Shown: positions 33,291-45,916, numbered from the stretch's first letter. The stretch is 64,000 nucleotides of DNA from Chamaea fasciata (GCA_029207755.1 JARCOQ010000006.1:19380890-19444889), one strand, 5' to 3'. The notes: generated from the sequence alone by a model not told the origin. Made by a program: numbers and translations.

Positions 33291-36105
33291 TAACTGTTTT
33301 ACAATAATTGTGAAAACCTTATATGACATAGGGCCAAGTTTACTCGGTAGCAAGGACTATAGATTTAATTCTGTACTCAGTTTCATCAAAATAAATAAGG
33401 AAAAATACAATTCACGTGACATGAATTTCTCTAGTCAGCCAGCACAATACATTCTGGATCAGCTCAAACAGAAACTTCAGTTTTAGAACTCCTAAGAGAT
33501 TACAAAGGGCACAGGAAGTGAATGGCCGATTGAGTAACATTAGCTCTTAAATGAAAAATACCCACTAAGTCAAATTATTTTTAGAGAGGAAGGAAGGTGC
33601 CAAATGTGATTTTTTCTGTGAGGAACAATGGAGGGATTTTCAAGGAGCCTTACTAATCTACTGCTTCCATAAATATTCAGTACATTATAGTTGCTAGTAA
33701 TGTATTGGTGGTGTTAAACTTAACATTTGCTCAAATTCTTTTTTCTTCAATTCTTTTGCTTTCTCGCTTCTCATTAAATAGTATTTGAATACCTCTCTTA
33801 GCATTTTCTTTTGCAAACAGCATGTCACAATGTAGAGCTTTCTTGGCATTCTAATCAATGAGATGCAGTGTATTTTACCAGCACAAAGAAAACCTGCTTT
33901 AATTGAGAATTATTGTTAGCCTCTTCATCCTTACTGTTGAACTATGCAGCCCCTTATCACATTAGTATTGCACGGCCTAGAAGAAGGGTAATTGCATCAT
34001 CAGTCTCTCTTGTTCAGTTTCTGTCACAGCCCTTTCAACATGCTCATCCTTTCCGTTTCTTCATGATTTCATTTAATATTCACCTGGGTTAGAATCATAT
34101 CAGCGGCAAGAACTTTCTGAATTAACAGCTGCTGTAGCTCTACTCTAGATTTCTTTCTCATGAATTAAAGGGAAACAGACTTTTTTTTTAAATAAAGAGT
34201 GTCCTTTGGAATTTTTATGGCCAAATAGATGGATACTGAATTTTTATTTTGGAGTTTGAATTTGAAATACAAACAAGTAACCTAAGTCTGTCTTTAATAA
34301 AATCACAGAGCATGACTTTCTATATAGCATAATCCTTTAGATACCTACTGCACTTTCATTCCCTTCAGAGAGTTAAAGCTGTTTATACGTGCCAACATTG
34401 TGGCAGTTGCATGTATGCATATTTTTTCCATTATATGTTTGTGAGATGACATATAATACAGTTGCTGAAAATAAGAAAAGCTGAATCTTGCTTCCAAATT
34501 TCCATTGACAATATGGGATCCTTGCATTTCATATTTTCAATGGACGAAGTAGAGGGAAATGTAGTGGAAGCTTATTATTAATGGAGGCAAGCCATTTTTA
34601 ATTATATAATATATTTTCAGATATCTAATTTTGTCATAATAATTAAAAATAGATATATAAAAAAGTGACAAAAAATAATTATAAAAATTACTTATGAGAG
34701 CTGATAGAGATAGCAAGACATTTGCCTTTTTCATCTCAGATGGCTTTGATTTCCTAATGGTGTGTATGTGCCTATAGACAGACATAGATATTACATAAAA
34801 TACAGAAGTTCTCTCTATAAGTACAAACCCTTACTCAGACACAGGCTCCTTGATAATTATAGGCAAGGAAATGAACATCTGGATGTTAACAATACAAATA
34901 CTTTGATTCAAGTCCTCTCAAAGGTAATGTCACTAGTAGTCTTATTTCAGTAATTGGACTACTTACAGAGTTGAATATTGTCTTCAAGAGAGGAAGATAA
35001 AGATATAGCTAAAAGACACTTAAAAACGTTTGCTGGGGGGATTCCGTCATTTCAAGCCATTTTTCTGAACTTGGTACTCAGGTGAGGTGAAACAGATTCC
35101 TAAAAGGCCTGAATGATGCCCTAGGAAACAATTCAGATTCCTACCTTGCCTGGAATATTTTGTATTTTTTTGACTACTGTGATGCTGTCTTTTCATGTTA
35201 GATCTAGTAGTTGTAGCATTATTTCTTCAGAGAGTGATGGAGGGAACAGGATGGAATTGGGAACTAGACACAGTCTGCTGCATGAGTCTTACGGGACCAT
35301 ATTACTTCAGGGACTAATCCCAAAAAACCTAACATTTCTGTAGCCAGCCTGATTTTTCTTCTTTAGTTTCAGAATTTGTCTTTTGGGAGAAAGAGGGAGT
35401 ATGTAAAAGGAAGAAGTCAGATAAACCTCTAGGGAGTCATGTCACCAAGGAGAAAGCCCAGGAAAGCATAAATATATTGTGAATTGAGACTGCTGTTAAC
35501 TGATACCAATTACTTTCAAATCCATTTACTGACAACCTGAATATCTTTAAAGAGGAATGTACATTGCAGTAGGGAAGAAAGATATGTAGAACAGAACATT
35601 ATACTCACACTCACAAAGTAGTAATTTGTATTTTCAGAGAATGACTGTAAAGTATCCAATTTAATATCATTGCAGCTACTTTATGTTCACCTGAACATGT
35701 CTAAGAATATAATCAATTCAGAATTTTCTTTGTTTTACTCAGCCATATCTTTCACTTTATGCTATTTCACTTGTATATATGGCTTCCAGCCTCATGGTTT
35801 ATTGACTGTGTAATTTTTTAAATGGCTTAAAGATTACACAGAAGGAGGTCTCCTCAAAACGAAAATTAGATGATATTCTGAACATGTGAAATTGTTGATT
35901 AGGTTCAAATATTTTAGTTTAGTAAGTCAAATCAACTTATATGTCACAAAACTTCCTTCCAGCTGTTCTACCAAGAAACATGGCGAAACTATGAATTCAA
36001 AGAGCAACAAAAGTAAATAATGCAAGAAACTGTATTAACTATAAGCTCATATAATCACTTCAAAATTTATAATAAATTTAACAAGTTAAAATAATTAGAT
36101 ATGAC
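33291..36105. other. AT-rich intergenic DNA, no gene seen
   Basis: Nothing recognisable. Frames at 34345-34527, 34537-34785, 34762-34953 and 35146-35343 are AT-driven and unsupported. Confidence 0.5.
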
Positions 36106-36109
36106 CCTG

Positions 36110-36695
36110 AAATCTGCACTTGTGGGCCAGAAGGCTAGGAGTATCCCAGGTTGCACATAAATAAATGTGATCGAGGGAGCTTATTTTCCCCTCTCTTCCT
36201 TGCTCTTGTGAGATTCCACCTGGAGGACTGTGTCTGGTTGTGCAGTCCTCAGTACAGGAAATGCATGGACCTCTTACAGTAGATATAGAGAACAGCTACA
36301 GAATTTATCAGAAGGCTGTAGCACCTGTCCTAGGAACATGGACTGAGAGACCCAGTGTTCATCCTGAAGGAGAGAAGGCTCTGGGAAAAGCTTGTTGGTC
36401 ACAAGAAAGATTGAGAGACACTTTTTTACAATGCCCTGTTGTGATATGAAAATGAGTGATGGCTTTAAATTAAAACAGGGGAGATTTAAGTTGTATTTAA
36501 GAAATTATTTACTGTGAAGGTGATGAGACACTGTAATAGGTTGCCTCAAGAAATTGTGTAAGTGTTCAAATCCTTGTGTGAAAAATCAGATTGGATGGGG
36601 CTCTGAGCAACCTGGTCTAGTGGAAAGTGTCCCTACCCATGGCAGAGGAGTGGGAACTAGGTGGTCTTTAAAGGTGAAATCTAACCAAAACACTT
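36110..36695 (+). repeat. CR1 LINE fragment
   Basis: A plus-strand copy with 'attccacctggaggactgtgtctgg', a middle part around 'agaaggctctgggaaaagc', 'aaacaggggagatttaag', then 'ggatggggctctgagcaacctggtctagtggaaagtgtccctacccatggcag', close to the CR1 consensus 3' region. It lacks tail repeats at the end. The frame at 36240-36449 is part of it. Confidence 0.85.
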
Positions 36696-37075
36696 CTGTT
36701 TCAATGATTACAGAATTATTATCTTTGGATTCCATGCTAGGCAAGATAAACCTTTAACTTTATTTCTTTGTCATCTTGTAAGGATTACAGAAATTAATGG
36801 AAAAATTTTTAAAAAATCAAAAAAGAGAGAAAAAAAGAGAGCTGATGAGCATCTGTTTAATGATTTAAACTCCAAGTGTCCATGCAGAATATTCTGTCTT
36901 TTGGATAAACTACAAGACAGAAAAGATTAAACAGTATATGAACAACAAATATCAGTGGGTCAGTCACAACTGTTTTGAGCTTTATGTTGTTTTATTAATT
37001 TTTTGCTTGGCAGTGCCCTAACAAATTCATCAACATATTCAGCCTCTTGGAATAAACACTTAGGCTGATAAATTA
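36696..37075. other. Intergenic spacer, no gene seen
   Basis: AT-rich sequence between two CR1 fragments; an AAAGAGAGAAAAAAAGAGAG-like low-complexity patch lies at about 36818-36840. Confidence 0.55.
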
Positions 37076-37078
37076 ACA

Positions 37079-37425
37079 AAATCACTGAACTGTTGGGATT
37101 GGGACCTCTAAAGAACATCTAGTCCAACTCTTCTCCTAAAGCAAGTTCACCTAGAGCAAGTTGCAAAGGATTGCAGCCAGTTGTGTTTTAAATATCTCCA
37201 GAGAAGGAGACTCCAAAATGTTTCTGTGCAGCCTCTTCAATACTATGTCATTGCCAATATAAAGAAGTTTTTTGTCATGTTCAGGTGGAACCTCCTGTAT
37301 TTCAGTTTTTGTCCCTTTCCCGTTATCCTGTTGCTGGGCACCACTGAAAAGAGTCTGTCCCTATCCTCTTCACACCCACCTTTAGGATATTTGCATGTGT
37401 TCCTTATCTCAAAGAACAGGAGAAA
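37079..37425 (-). repeat. CR1 LINE 3' end, reverse orientation
   Basis: On the plus strand it reads from the reversed CR1 3' end (aaatcactgaactgttggg...catctagtccaactc) through 'gagaaggagactccaaaatgtttctgtgcagcctcttc', 'ttcaggtggaacctcctgtat', 'gttgctgggcaccactgaaaagagtctg' and 'tttaggatatttgc'. The frames reported on both strands (37181-37525, 37243-37521) are shadows of this repeat. Confidence 0.85.
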
Positions 37426-38235
37426 TATGAAAAATGTATTTGAGGCACTATTAAAAAGAATGAAATTGCTAATGCTGTCCATTTTAAGTTTTCTATTAGT
37501 TTTTCCTGTCCATTCTGACAATTAAATATTTGAAATATAATATAAATTACTGTCAAATAATCTCATATGCCAAGAGAGGAATAAGAAACTAATTTTTTTC
37601 ATAAAGAAAAATAAATCAAATAAACCATATAAACAGCTCAACTAAGTTCTGTTTTCATTATACCTTTCCACAGCAGAATTGCACTGAATAAATCATGGAT
37701 GCATTGCTGATGTGAAATCCATTCCTTTCTACCTATTATTTTGTACAGTCTCTAATTCCCTTAAGTTATTATAAATAATTTCTTACCAATAACATGTCTG
37801 AGGTTGTAGAAAACTGAAAATTTAATGGCATTTATTCTTTTCCCCTTGAATAAGCATCTGCCAACACTATATTAGGAACTGTTGGTTTTGTCACCAAAGG
37901 AATATTCCATTAGCAACATTAAAAATCACTCAATTTAATAATAATCAAAAAATCACGGTTTTTGACAAGCCTAAATTAATATATTTAACAGCATCATTGT
38001 GATTTTCAGTGACATGTCCAAAAGTTAAAAAATATTCCAAATGTTGTAGGTTTTGAGTTTACTAGGATGTTTTCTGATATTAATTCAAGCTAAGTATGTT
38101 TCATCATCTGTGTATACCAACAGTTTAATGCCAATGCCAGTAAAAGATTCCAGAGACTGGAAAGGGATTGCAGACCAGCAGGGGACCACCTGAAGGGCAG
38201 CACAAATGGGTTCCTGCTGCTCCAGCCAGAAAGTT
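37426..38235. other. Intergenic DNA, no gene seen
   Basis: AT-rich anonymous sequence; the last 100 bases (38150-38235) become GC-richer and may belong to the CR1 copy that follows, but I cannot match them with confidence. Confidence 0.45.
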
Positions 38236-38773
38236 GGCTTCACTGAGGAAGCAACTTAAATGTCTTTATACAAACACATGTAGAACAGGGATGTCATTTT
38301 CCTTGTGCAAAGCATTTGACACTGTCCTGCATTACATCTTTGTCTCTAAACTGGAGAGACATGGGTTTGAAGGATGAACTTGGTGGATAAGGAATTGGCT
38401 GGATGGTCATACTCAAAGAGTTGTGGTCAACTACGTGATATCCAAGCAGAGACCAGTGATGAGGCGACACTACTGGGCCCAGCACTGTGCAACACTTTTT
38501 TCAGCAACATAAATTGTGGGTTTGAATGCACACTTGACTGGTTTTCTGACAACACCAAGCTGTGTGGTGTTGTAGACATGCTAGAAAGCAAGAGATGTCA
38601 TTCAGAGGTACCTTGAAAGGCTTAAGACCTGGGCCTGTGTAAATGTCCTGAAGATCAGCAAGACCAAGTGCAAGGTCCTGCGTCCTGCATCTGGTTTGAA
38701 GCAATCCCAACCACAAATACGGGCTGGTTGTAGAATGGGTTGAAACCAACCCTGAGGAAAAGGACTTGGGTGT
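38236..38773 (+). repeat. CR1 LINE, 5' part of a copy split by an LTR
   Basis: Plus-strand CR1 ORF2 relic. A translated patch still shows the CR1 RT phrases KAFDTV and SKLERHGFEG (about 38309-38374), then 'gttttctgacaacaccaagctgtgtgg', 'gcttaagacctgggcc' and 'gaaaaggacttgggtgtcttgg'. The copy is cut at CTTGG by an LTR and resumes at 39547. Frames are broken throughout. Confidence 0.88.
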
Positions 38774-38778
38774 CTTGG
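38774..38778. repeat. Target-site duplication CTTGG, left copy
   Basis: CTTGG immediately before the LTR at 38779; the same five bases stand at 39542-39546 after it, and the CR1 text is continuous once the insert is removed. Confidence 0.88.
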
Positions 38779-39541
38779 TGTACTAGTTTGAAAGTAAATA
38801 ATCAGCAGAAAATAACCCCCACACAAATTCCTTGCAAGACACTTCAAGTTGGAGTTACAATTTAATAGAAAGATTACAATGAATGCAATGATACAGAAAA
38901 ACTAGCTTAAAACCACAAAGTTAGAGTACAGCCTGGCCTCTGTTGGTCATGGTGATGGTCACAGTCCGACTAAGCAGTGGTTGGAGTGCTGTCAAAATGA
39001 TGCTGCAGTCAAAAGAAGTGGTCCTGTGGAAGGTCTTGTTCTCGTTTGGGTGTCCAGTGGTGGAGGTGGTGATCCCAAACCCCAAAATATCCAGATTGTA
39101 TACAGGCAGCAATGTTCAGTACTTCCCCTAGGGTGAGGAGTTTCAAAGTGGGATGTTGTAGTCCAACAAGCCCTAGGATATTTTTTGGGTCATTGATGGT
39201 CATTGCAGCCATCTATCCTGCTAGTACCTATTCAGTTCATTATGGTGCATTAGCAGAGATGACTCCCTCAGGATGGGTGAGACTGTGCTGCTGCTTCCCT
39301 GGAGGGAGTTATCAGGGCTGAGTCATTGGTGGGAACAAAAATAAACATAACCCTACCTCACAGGGTTCCCTCTTTTTTTCTTATCTCATTTAACAGTCAG
39401 CCTTCATAAAAGTTCTGGTGTGCACAGGGCAGCTGTTGCAAATGACCCCCCACTAATAGATCCTCAGGAATAATGTAGATGGTTGTAGGATATATAGTTT
39501 AGTTACACCCATATGGCACTCTTCCTGCTGTAACCACAACA
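38779..39541 (-). repeat. Solo LTR inserted in CR1 (763 bp)
   Basis: Plus-strand termini are TGTACTAGTTTG and ACCACAACA, flanked by a perfect 5-bp duplication CTTGG. I place it on the minus strand because its minus-strand ends, TGTTGTGG and AAACTAGTACA, resemble those of the full ERV here (TGTTGGGG and AAACCAAGACA), and an ATTAAA-type signal lies near the minus-strand 3' end. An AATAAA on the plus strand at about 39341-39346 leaves the orientation less than certain. No internal retroviral sequence adjoins it. Confidence 0.85.
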
Positions 39542-39546
39542 CTTGG
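39542..39546. repeat. Target-site duplication CTTGG, right copy
   Basis: Second copy of the five bases at 38774-38778. It is directly followed by the resumed CR1 sequence (ttgacaagaaattcaac). Confidence 0.88.
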
Positions 39547-40160
39547 TTGACAAGAAATTCAACACTTCCTGGTAATGTGCTTTTTCTGCCCAGAAAGCCA
39601 GCTGTACCCTGGGCAGCATCCAAAGATTCATGACCAGAAGGTCAAGGGAAATGATTCTTCCCTACTGCTCTGTTGTTAAGAGATCCCACACAGAGTACTG
39701 TGTTCAGTTCTGTGACTCCCAACATAAGAAGCACATGGACACATTGGAGCAAGTCCTGAGGCAGGGTACAAAGGTGATCAGAGGGGTGGAGCACCTCTCC
39801 TGTGAAGACAAAGTGAGGGATTTGGGATTGTTCAGCCTGGAGAAAGGAAGATTCAGGGAGATCTTATAGCAGACTTCTGGTACCTAGTGGGGCCTGTAAG
39901 AAAGCTGGAGAGGAACTATCTATAATGGTATTTTCTGATAGGACAGGGGGTTGTGACTTTAAACTACAAGAGGTTTAGATTAGATATTGGAAATAAATTA
40001 TTCTGATGGATAAGACACAGAAACAGATTGCACAAAGATGTTGTGGTTGCCCCATACCTGGAAATGTTCAAGAAAAAGCTGGATGGGTTTCTCAGCAACC
40101 TGGTCTCTGATTTTGAAAAGTGTAGCTTCCCAGAGGCTATAAAAATCCCTGCCACATTTG
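39547..40160 (+). repeat. CR1 LINE, 3' part of the split copy
   Basis: Resumes the CR1 copy from 38773: 'ttctgcccagaaagccagctgtaccctgggc', 'gaccagaaggtcaagggaaatgattct', 'cacacagagtactgtgttcagttctg', 'ttgggattgttcagcctggag', 'tttagattagatattgg', 'ttctcagcaacctggtct'. It ends without tail repeats. Together with the 5' part it is one of the longest CR1 copies in the window, about 1.15 kb excluding the LTR. Confidence 0.9.
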
Positions 40161-41300
40161 TACAAGTCACAGGACTCCATTTATCAATTTTTATGCAAGA
40201 AAATCTTATTTAGTACAATTTTTCAGTAAATACTGGAAGATATAAGGCATTATTAAAAACCCCATGGAGAATGTAAGCATTTTAACAGAAATCTGTTGGT
40301 TTGCCAAGGGCATAGAACTGCCAGCAGAAGTCTGCACCTTTAAAAAAATCTTTCGGACGCAGACATTTAAATGTCAGAAAAACAGATTAAAAATCTGAGA
40401 ATGAGATCTCTTCAGTCAAGTAATAAATGCATGTCAGTACATGAGGTACAGATAAGCAGGTCTAGATGAAAAACATTTAGCTGAAATTGTCATGTGAGCA
40501 GAACTAAAAAAATAAAATACAGAACGATTTTTGGTCAGCAGAAAGTACAACTAGGAAAAAAGCCAAACTTCAAGGCATTGTATCTGACCTAAGAATTCTG
40601 ATATAAGAATCCTAATGATGTGGTTGGGAGTAAAAAACCACATTTTATAAGTACATAGTTAAGTCAATACTAATGAGGGAAATCTGTGTCAATTGCAGTG
40701 GAATAGCACCAACATAGTCAACATCAGGTACGGAAATTTGACATTGTGACTGAGTGAAGATGATGACACTGCAACAAAAGTACTTCCCTTGCTGTACTAC
40801 ATATGTCCTTTCAGATTTACACTTATTCTTTTCTTTAAAAACTTTAGACTCTGCTGTTGAAAGGGTTCCTTGCAAACATAGAAAAGAAGAAAAAGCAGGT
40901 ATCAGTCATCTTCTGATGCTCACATAGATGGGAAGAACTGTTCTGATGTATGCTGAGTATGCTGTTGTTTTGAAATTTGTATTAGGTATTTCTGGGTTTA
41001 CCATTTCTCATTTAGAACTGCACTTGAATTTGATGCTATGATGCAAGAAGGACATGTATTTTTATCCTTAATAATAATATCTTCACTTTTCATGTATTTA
41101 CTCTATTTTCAATAGTCTACCAATAAAAACCCCAAATAACGAAGGCTGTGTGTCACTTAAAATATTTTAATAGATGCGTAGGATCAATTTTTATATTGTA
41201 GAATTTCACAATTCATACAACCTCATTTGTCGTAATAACAATTGCATGACATAACAGATTAACTAACTTCAGCGAACTTCTGGAAGAACTTAGGTTGGGT
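40161..41300. other. Intergenic DNA, no gene seen
   Basis: Anonymous AT-rich DNA between CR1 copies. The frame at 40645-40875 is unsupported. Confidence 0.5.
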
Positions 41301-41304
41301 TGGT

Positions 41305-42135
41305 GTCAACTGCACTGTTCAGTTCTGTGTCATCTGCAAATTTGCTGAGGGGGTACTCAGACTTGATGTTTATATTATTGATAAAAACACCAAAGAGCAC
41401 CAGCCCCAAATGGAGCCCTGATAGGTTCTAATCGTCATTGGCCTCCATCTGGACATAGAGCCATTGACAACAGCTCTTTGGCTGTGTCTCTCCAGCCAAT
41501 TCCTTATCCACTGAATGGCCCACCCTTCAAATCCATGTCTTCCCAATTTGGAGATAAGGATATCATATGAGGACATGTGAAACACCTTACTAAAGTCCAC
41601 ATAGATAACACTGGCTGGTTTTACCTCATCAATGATTGCATTCATTCCATCATAGAAGGTGACCAAATTAGTGACAAATGACTTGCCCTTGGTAAAGTTG
41701 TGCTGAATGTCTCAAATCACCTCTTTGTCTTGCATGTTCCTGAACCTTACCTACATAAGGATCTGTTCTGTGATCTCCCCAGGCACAAAGATGAGGCTCA
41801 CCAGCCTGTAGATCCCCAGATCCTCCTTTCTCCACTTTTTAACATAGGAGTGGTATTTTCTGCTGTCCTGTGTGTGTTGGTGGCTATTCAGTTCCTTCAG
41901 GTCTCAAACCTCCTCAATTACAGTGGAAAGGGACTTTGCTATCCCAACCCCCACCTAGAGGTTCAGGGACTTCAGAGACATGGGAAGCCTGACTGCCAGT
42001 GAAGACCAAAGTCAAGAACTTGTTAAATGTCTCAGGGCTCTTTGTGTGTTTTTACTAGCTCTCCCTTATTCATACACTCTCTTTGGCCTTTCTTTTCTGA
42101 TTTATTCACTTAGAGAATCCCTTCTACAAACCCAT
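41305..42135 (-). repeat. CR1 LINE with RT relic, reverse orientation (part 1)
   Basis: Minus-strand CR1 copy. The frame at 41666-41370 retains recognisable RT text, with [31 protein letters not shown] and [11 protein letters not shown], so about 90 residues of the ORF2 RT are still legible. Further along the plus strand come 'aggatctgttctgtgatctccccaggcac', 'gaggctcaccagcctgtag' and 'ccagtgaagacc', which correspond to the upstream part of CR1. The copy is interrupted by a plus-strand CR1 tail at about 42140. Confidence 0.88.
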
Positions 42136-42139
42136 GGTC

Positions 42140-42280
42140 ATGCACCTAAGTCTGCCAGAGTTCAAGAAGCATTTGGACTATGCTCTCAGGCACATGGTGG
42201 GATGCTTGGGGCTGTCCTGGAGCTGAACTTGATGATCCTTGCAGGTCCCTTCAAACTCAGGAAATTCTATGACCTCTTTT
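42140..42280 (+). repeat. CR1 LINE 3' tail nested in another CR1
   Basis: A plus-strand CR1 3' fragment: 'gagttcaagaagcatttggactatgctctcaggcacatggtggg', 'ctgaacttgatgatccttgcaggtcccttcaaactcagg', 'aattctatgacc'. Its orientation is opposite to the CR1 sequence on both sides, so it is a later insertion into that copy. Confidence 0.8.
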
Positions 42281-42735
42281 GTTATTTCTCACATCCCCTA
42301 TGAAGTCACATTCCATCTGTACCGTATCTTTCCTGAGTACAACCCTACACATCCACTGTACTCTTCCCAGGCCACATGTTCCTGCTTCCGCTGGCTGTGC
42401 ATTTCCTTCTTACTCATCATTGTGAGGAGCAGGTCCTTGCTTATCCATGCTTCATCTCCTACAGACCAGGATGGAGAGTTCTTGTGTTCTAAGAGAAGTG
42501 TCCTTAAATAACTGACATTTCTGGTCAGCTCCGCTACCCCTAAGGTCAATTTCCCAGGGTATCTCCTCCATTTATTCTTTAAACACCTGGAATTTCACTC
42601 TTCTAATGTCCAGGGCCCAGACTTTGTGTTTGTGATCTTGAGGAACATGTGCCTGGCAAAAAACTAACAGACCATGGTCACAACAGCTCATCCTGCTTCC
42701 AATCTTAACTCCTTTCATGAGCCCATTTGCTTTGA
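42281..42735 (-). repeat. CR1 LINE, reverse orientation (part 2)
   Basis: More of the minus-strand CR1 after the nested tail. Recognisable plus-strand text includes 'gaagtgtccttaaataactgac', 'tctaatgtccagggcccag' and 'accatggtcacaacagctcatcctgcttcc', corresponding to a more 5' ORF2 segment. Several short frames called here on either strand are shadows. Confidence 0.7.
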
Positions 42736-43535
42736 TGACCACCAACAGAAGTAGATTTGTAAATGTAGACATAAATTTGTGCATGTGTAACCTGCAAATT
42801 ACATATCAAAAGTCCATTTTAACACAAAAAATGCACACAACATTAACACACAATTTTTATGTTCAAGTTAGAATTTGCATTTCTTTCAAGTATCCTTTAA
42901 AGTAAAGGTAAATGTTAATTATTATTCCACTTTTTCCTACCAAGTATTCTTCAACTCACTAGTAAAGATCAGTAGAAATTTTGGAGATTAAGAAGACAAA
43001 GACCTACAAGTATTTTATATATAGCTTACATTTCCATTGAATTTTTTTGCTTTTCCAGTGTTAGTAATTCAAATCCCCTTTGCTCTCTAGAGTAATTTCT
43101 ATTTATGCAAGGTAGAAAGACAAACTCAAAGCAAGAATTTTCACCCTTGTTTCTTTGGTTGTTTTTTTATACCAGTAGTAGAGCCTTGTCTTTATCTGAA
43201 AATGCAGTAAGAAGCTCTCATAAGTGCATATTTTCTGCTTGTACAGTAAAAACTCTTAACAGGGTTGTTTCCTTGTGAAAACGTCCTTTAAATGCCTGAA
43301 AGATGGAAGGGAGGATCTCTACTATGGATGGAGTCTGTATGACGTGGTGAGCATGGGCTGGAGTCCTGTTCAGTGCTACAGGAATTTTACATTGTGTCAG
43401 CATTTGAAGGGATATAAAAAGAGATCTATGATTTTCTCTTCTTATAATATTAGCTCTAATAAATAGCACTTTAAGTGATACTCTAGAGTCTGAGGGCATT
43501 TCTTACTAGAATCAGGATGAACCAGCACCTCCTGG
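42736..43535. other. Intergenic DNA, no gene seen
   Basis: AT-rich DNA with no recognisable element. The frames at 43218-43499 (minus) and 43275-43466 (plus) overlap each other and are unsupported. Confidence 0.5.
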
Positions 43536-43539
43536 TGCA

Positions 43540-43915
43540 AAACTCCTTTCCATAGGTGTTGCGTGGTCTCCACAAAGCCATCTCTTCTCCAGGCTGAACA
43601 AATCCAGGTCCCTCAGCCTCTCCTTACATGACAGGTGTTCCAGCTCCTTCCCAGTTCAGGGCCCTCTGCTGAAATAACTCAAATTTATCATAATCTCTCC
43701 TGGAGTCATTTGTGCAAGACTGGGTACTGTACTCTAAATGTGCTCTCACAGATTCCCAGCACAGGGCCGAAGAGAGTTTATTGAAGACTGAGACAAAAAA
43801 AAAGCATTGAGTACCTCAGCCTTCTTCATCCACTATCACTAAATGACTTGTCCCATTTAGAAACTGGCTTAGAACACTACTTGCTTAGCCTTTTACTAAC
43901 ATCACAGCCCAGGCT
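43540..43915 (-). repeat. CR1 LINE fragment, reverse orientation, internally rearranged
   Basis: Plus-strand text 'catctcttctccaggctgaacaaatccaggtccctcagcctctcc' and 'gggtactgtactctaaatgtgctctcac' is reversed CR1. At about 43775 it jumps to another CR1 section, 'gaagactgagacaaa...ttgagtacctcagccttcttc'. An internal deletion between the two parts explains this. Confidence 0.83.
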
Positions 43916-45910
43916 CATGTTTCCTTGATGTTCACTGCATGCTTTAAATTACAGCATGTCATGTAAGGCAATAAGAAAGCAGTCCAATAATATGAAATAT
44001 TGGAGAATTTGATCCTAAATATTTTAAGACTTGTTTAACAAAAGAATAAATAAATAAAACTGACTTGCAGAAGAACTGAATCACCACCACTGGAGTCAGT
44101 AAGCATTTTAATGGTCATTTAAAAGATTATTTGTTCTGTCATTGTGTTAAGAAAAAAAATTATAGTACTTTGTTCTCCTATTAGCTTGTTATTATTGGAA
44201 GATAATGTCCTAACCAGACAATACAAGAGAAATTTTTCTACTAATAGGATTCATCTCACCAATATTTACCCCATTAATTTAACCACCAAGACTACAATAG
44301 GCCTCCTGCACAGTGCAGTGAGAAAAAAGGCAACTTTCAAGGAAGTATCAAATGCATAAGAAGAACTGCTGCTCTTGCTCTTTCTCATGACAGAGGGAGT
44401 CTGAACAACCAGTTTACAGTCAGCAATAAAGTTTTAGATCGGGAAAGCTATGTGAGAGGGATCTGCTTTACATGACCTAGCCTAGCAAAATTCAAACATA
44501 ACACTATTCTGGCCATAGATAAGTATTTTCTTGTTTTTCATTCTCTTGCTTTTTATGTTTTCTAAAATCCTTATATCACCTCCAGTACTGATATGACGTG
44601 AGATGGAAAACTACAGAAAACCACCATAATTATTTCTTATTTTTCTTCACCATAAAATATTAAAACTGTTTCTAACTCAAAAGCCAATTAATAATGCAGC
44701 CATATAACTTCTCCTTTTTGTTTGAAAACAAACAAAAGAGACTAATTTGAGAGAATTTTGAAAGTATTGTAAATAGCAGAGTGACTTAGTGGGAGTATTA
44801 TCTGTGCCAGTAATTGTACTAGATTTGTGCTTACAATATAAAAATATTTGCAGGATTAAAAAAAATCAGGTTTTATTTAGTCTTTTGATTTTTTTAACAC
44901 TTCTTTCTAGTTGGATGTTTCATTTTATGATTTCTTTAAAGTGGTCTAGGAGTTACAGGATAGTATCAGCTGATAAAGAATGTAAGTCTATTACTCTATG
45001 TATATCTATGTCGGCTAGCAACAAGATGACAACTGGACAGGAATTTAGTCTCTGGAAGTTCAATAAGCTGGTATTGCCCTGACATTGCAAACTGTTTACC
45101 ACAAAAATCCTCTACATCTATCACCCAGACCCAGCCTTTGCCTGATTCTAATTCTACTGATGTTGAAATCTGAAGCCCTTTGTGAGTCATTTATCACACT
45201 TATTAAAATGTTCCATTGTGGATTAGAATGGCAATTCACTATTACTTCAGAATGCTGCCCAAGGGCTATTCTATGCAGGAGATTCTAATGCTTTATTGAA
45301 ACAGTGGTTTGGTATTAATAAATGAGTCTTTGCAAAGGCACTATGCTTTCAATTGTGAAAAACGATGCTGGCATTTCAAAGCTGCCATCACTGCCCAGTA
45401 TTATGCAAATCCCCTTACTTATTACTGCATTTAAATCTGGCCTAAATACTTCACAGTTAATATTTTAACAAGTATATGTCAATGGGATTATATAGAAAAC
45501 TGTAAGTAAGGAATAGCTTTCTGCTTACTGAACTATAAAGAGGAGTTCAGTCCTTTAGAACATAAGTGATACAAACTTAAATAGTATCAAGGGGATATCC
45601 TTTCCCTATTAAAATGACATATTAGAAAAAAAATTTCCTAAAAAGTTTAATCTTGTTTTTTCCAAATCCAAAAACTCAGTGGGAGCAAAATAAGCCTATG
45701 AAAAAGATTCTGAATCACGTCTTAAGCGATTAACTCTACAAATACATTATGGTAACAGTAGATCTAAGGTTGAAAAAAGATTACTATTTAAACATTTGTT
45801 TTATCTAAAATACGCTGTACAGCCCGACCTTTATTCATGTACAAAATGCATATTCATTCAGCACAATGAATTTATTCATACACTTAACCGAATAACACCT
45901 GTTTGTTTTT
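43916..45910. other. AT-rich intergenic DNA, no gene seen
   Basis: No recognisable gene or element. Frames at 44144-44359, 44789-45082 and 45085-45288 lack any supporting motif. Confidence 0.5.
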
Positions 45911-45911
45911 G

Positions 45912-45916
45912 CAGAC
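45912..45916. repeat. Target-site duplication CAGAC, left copy
   Basis: CAGAC directly before the LTR terminus TGTCCTGG, repeated at 46582-46586. Confidence 0.92.
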
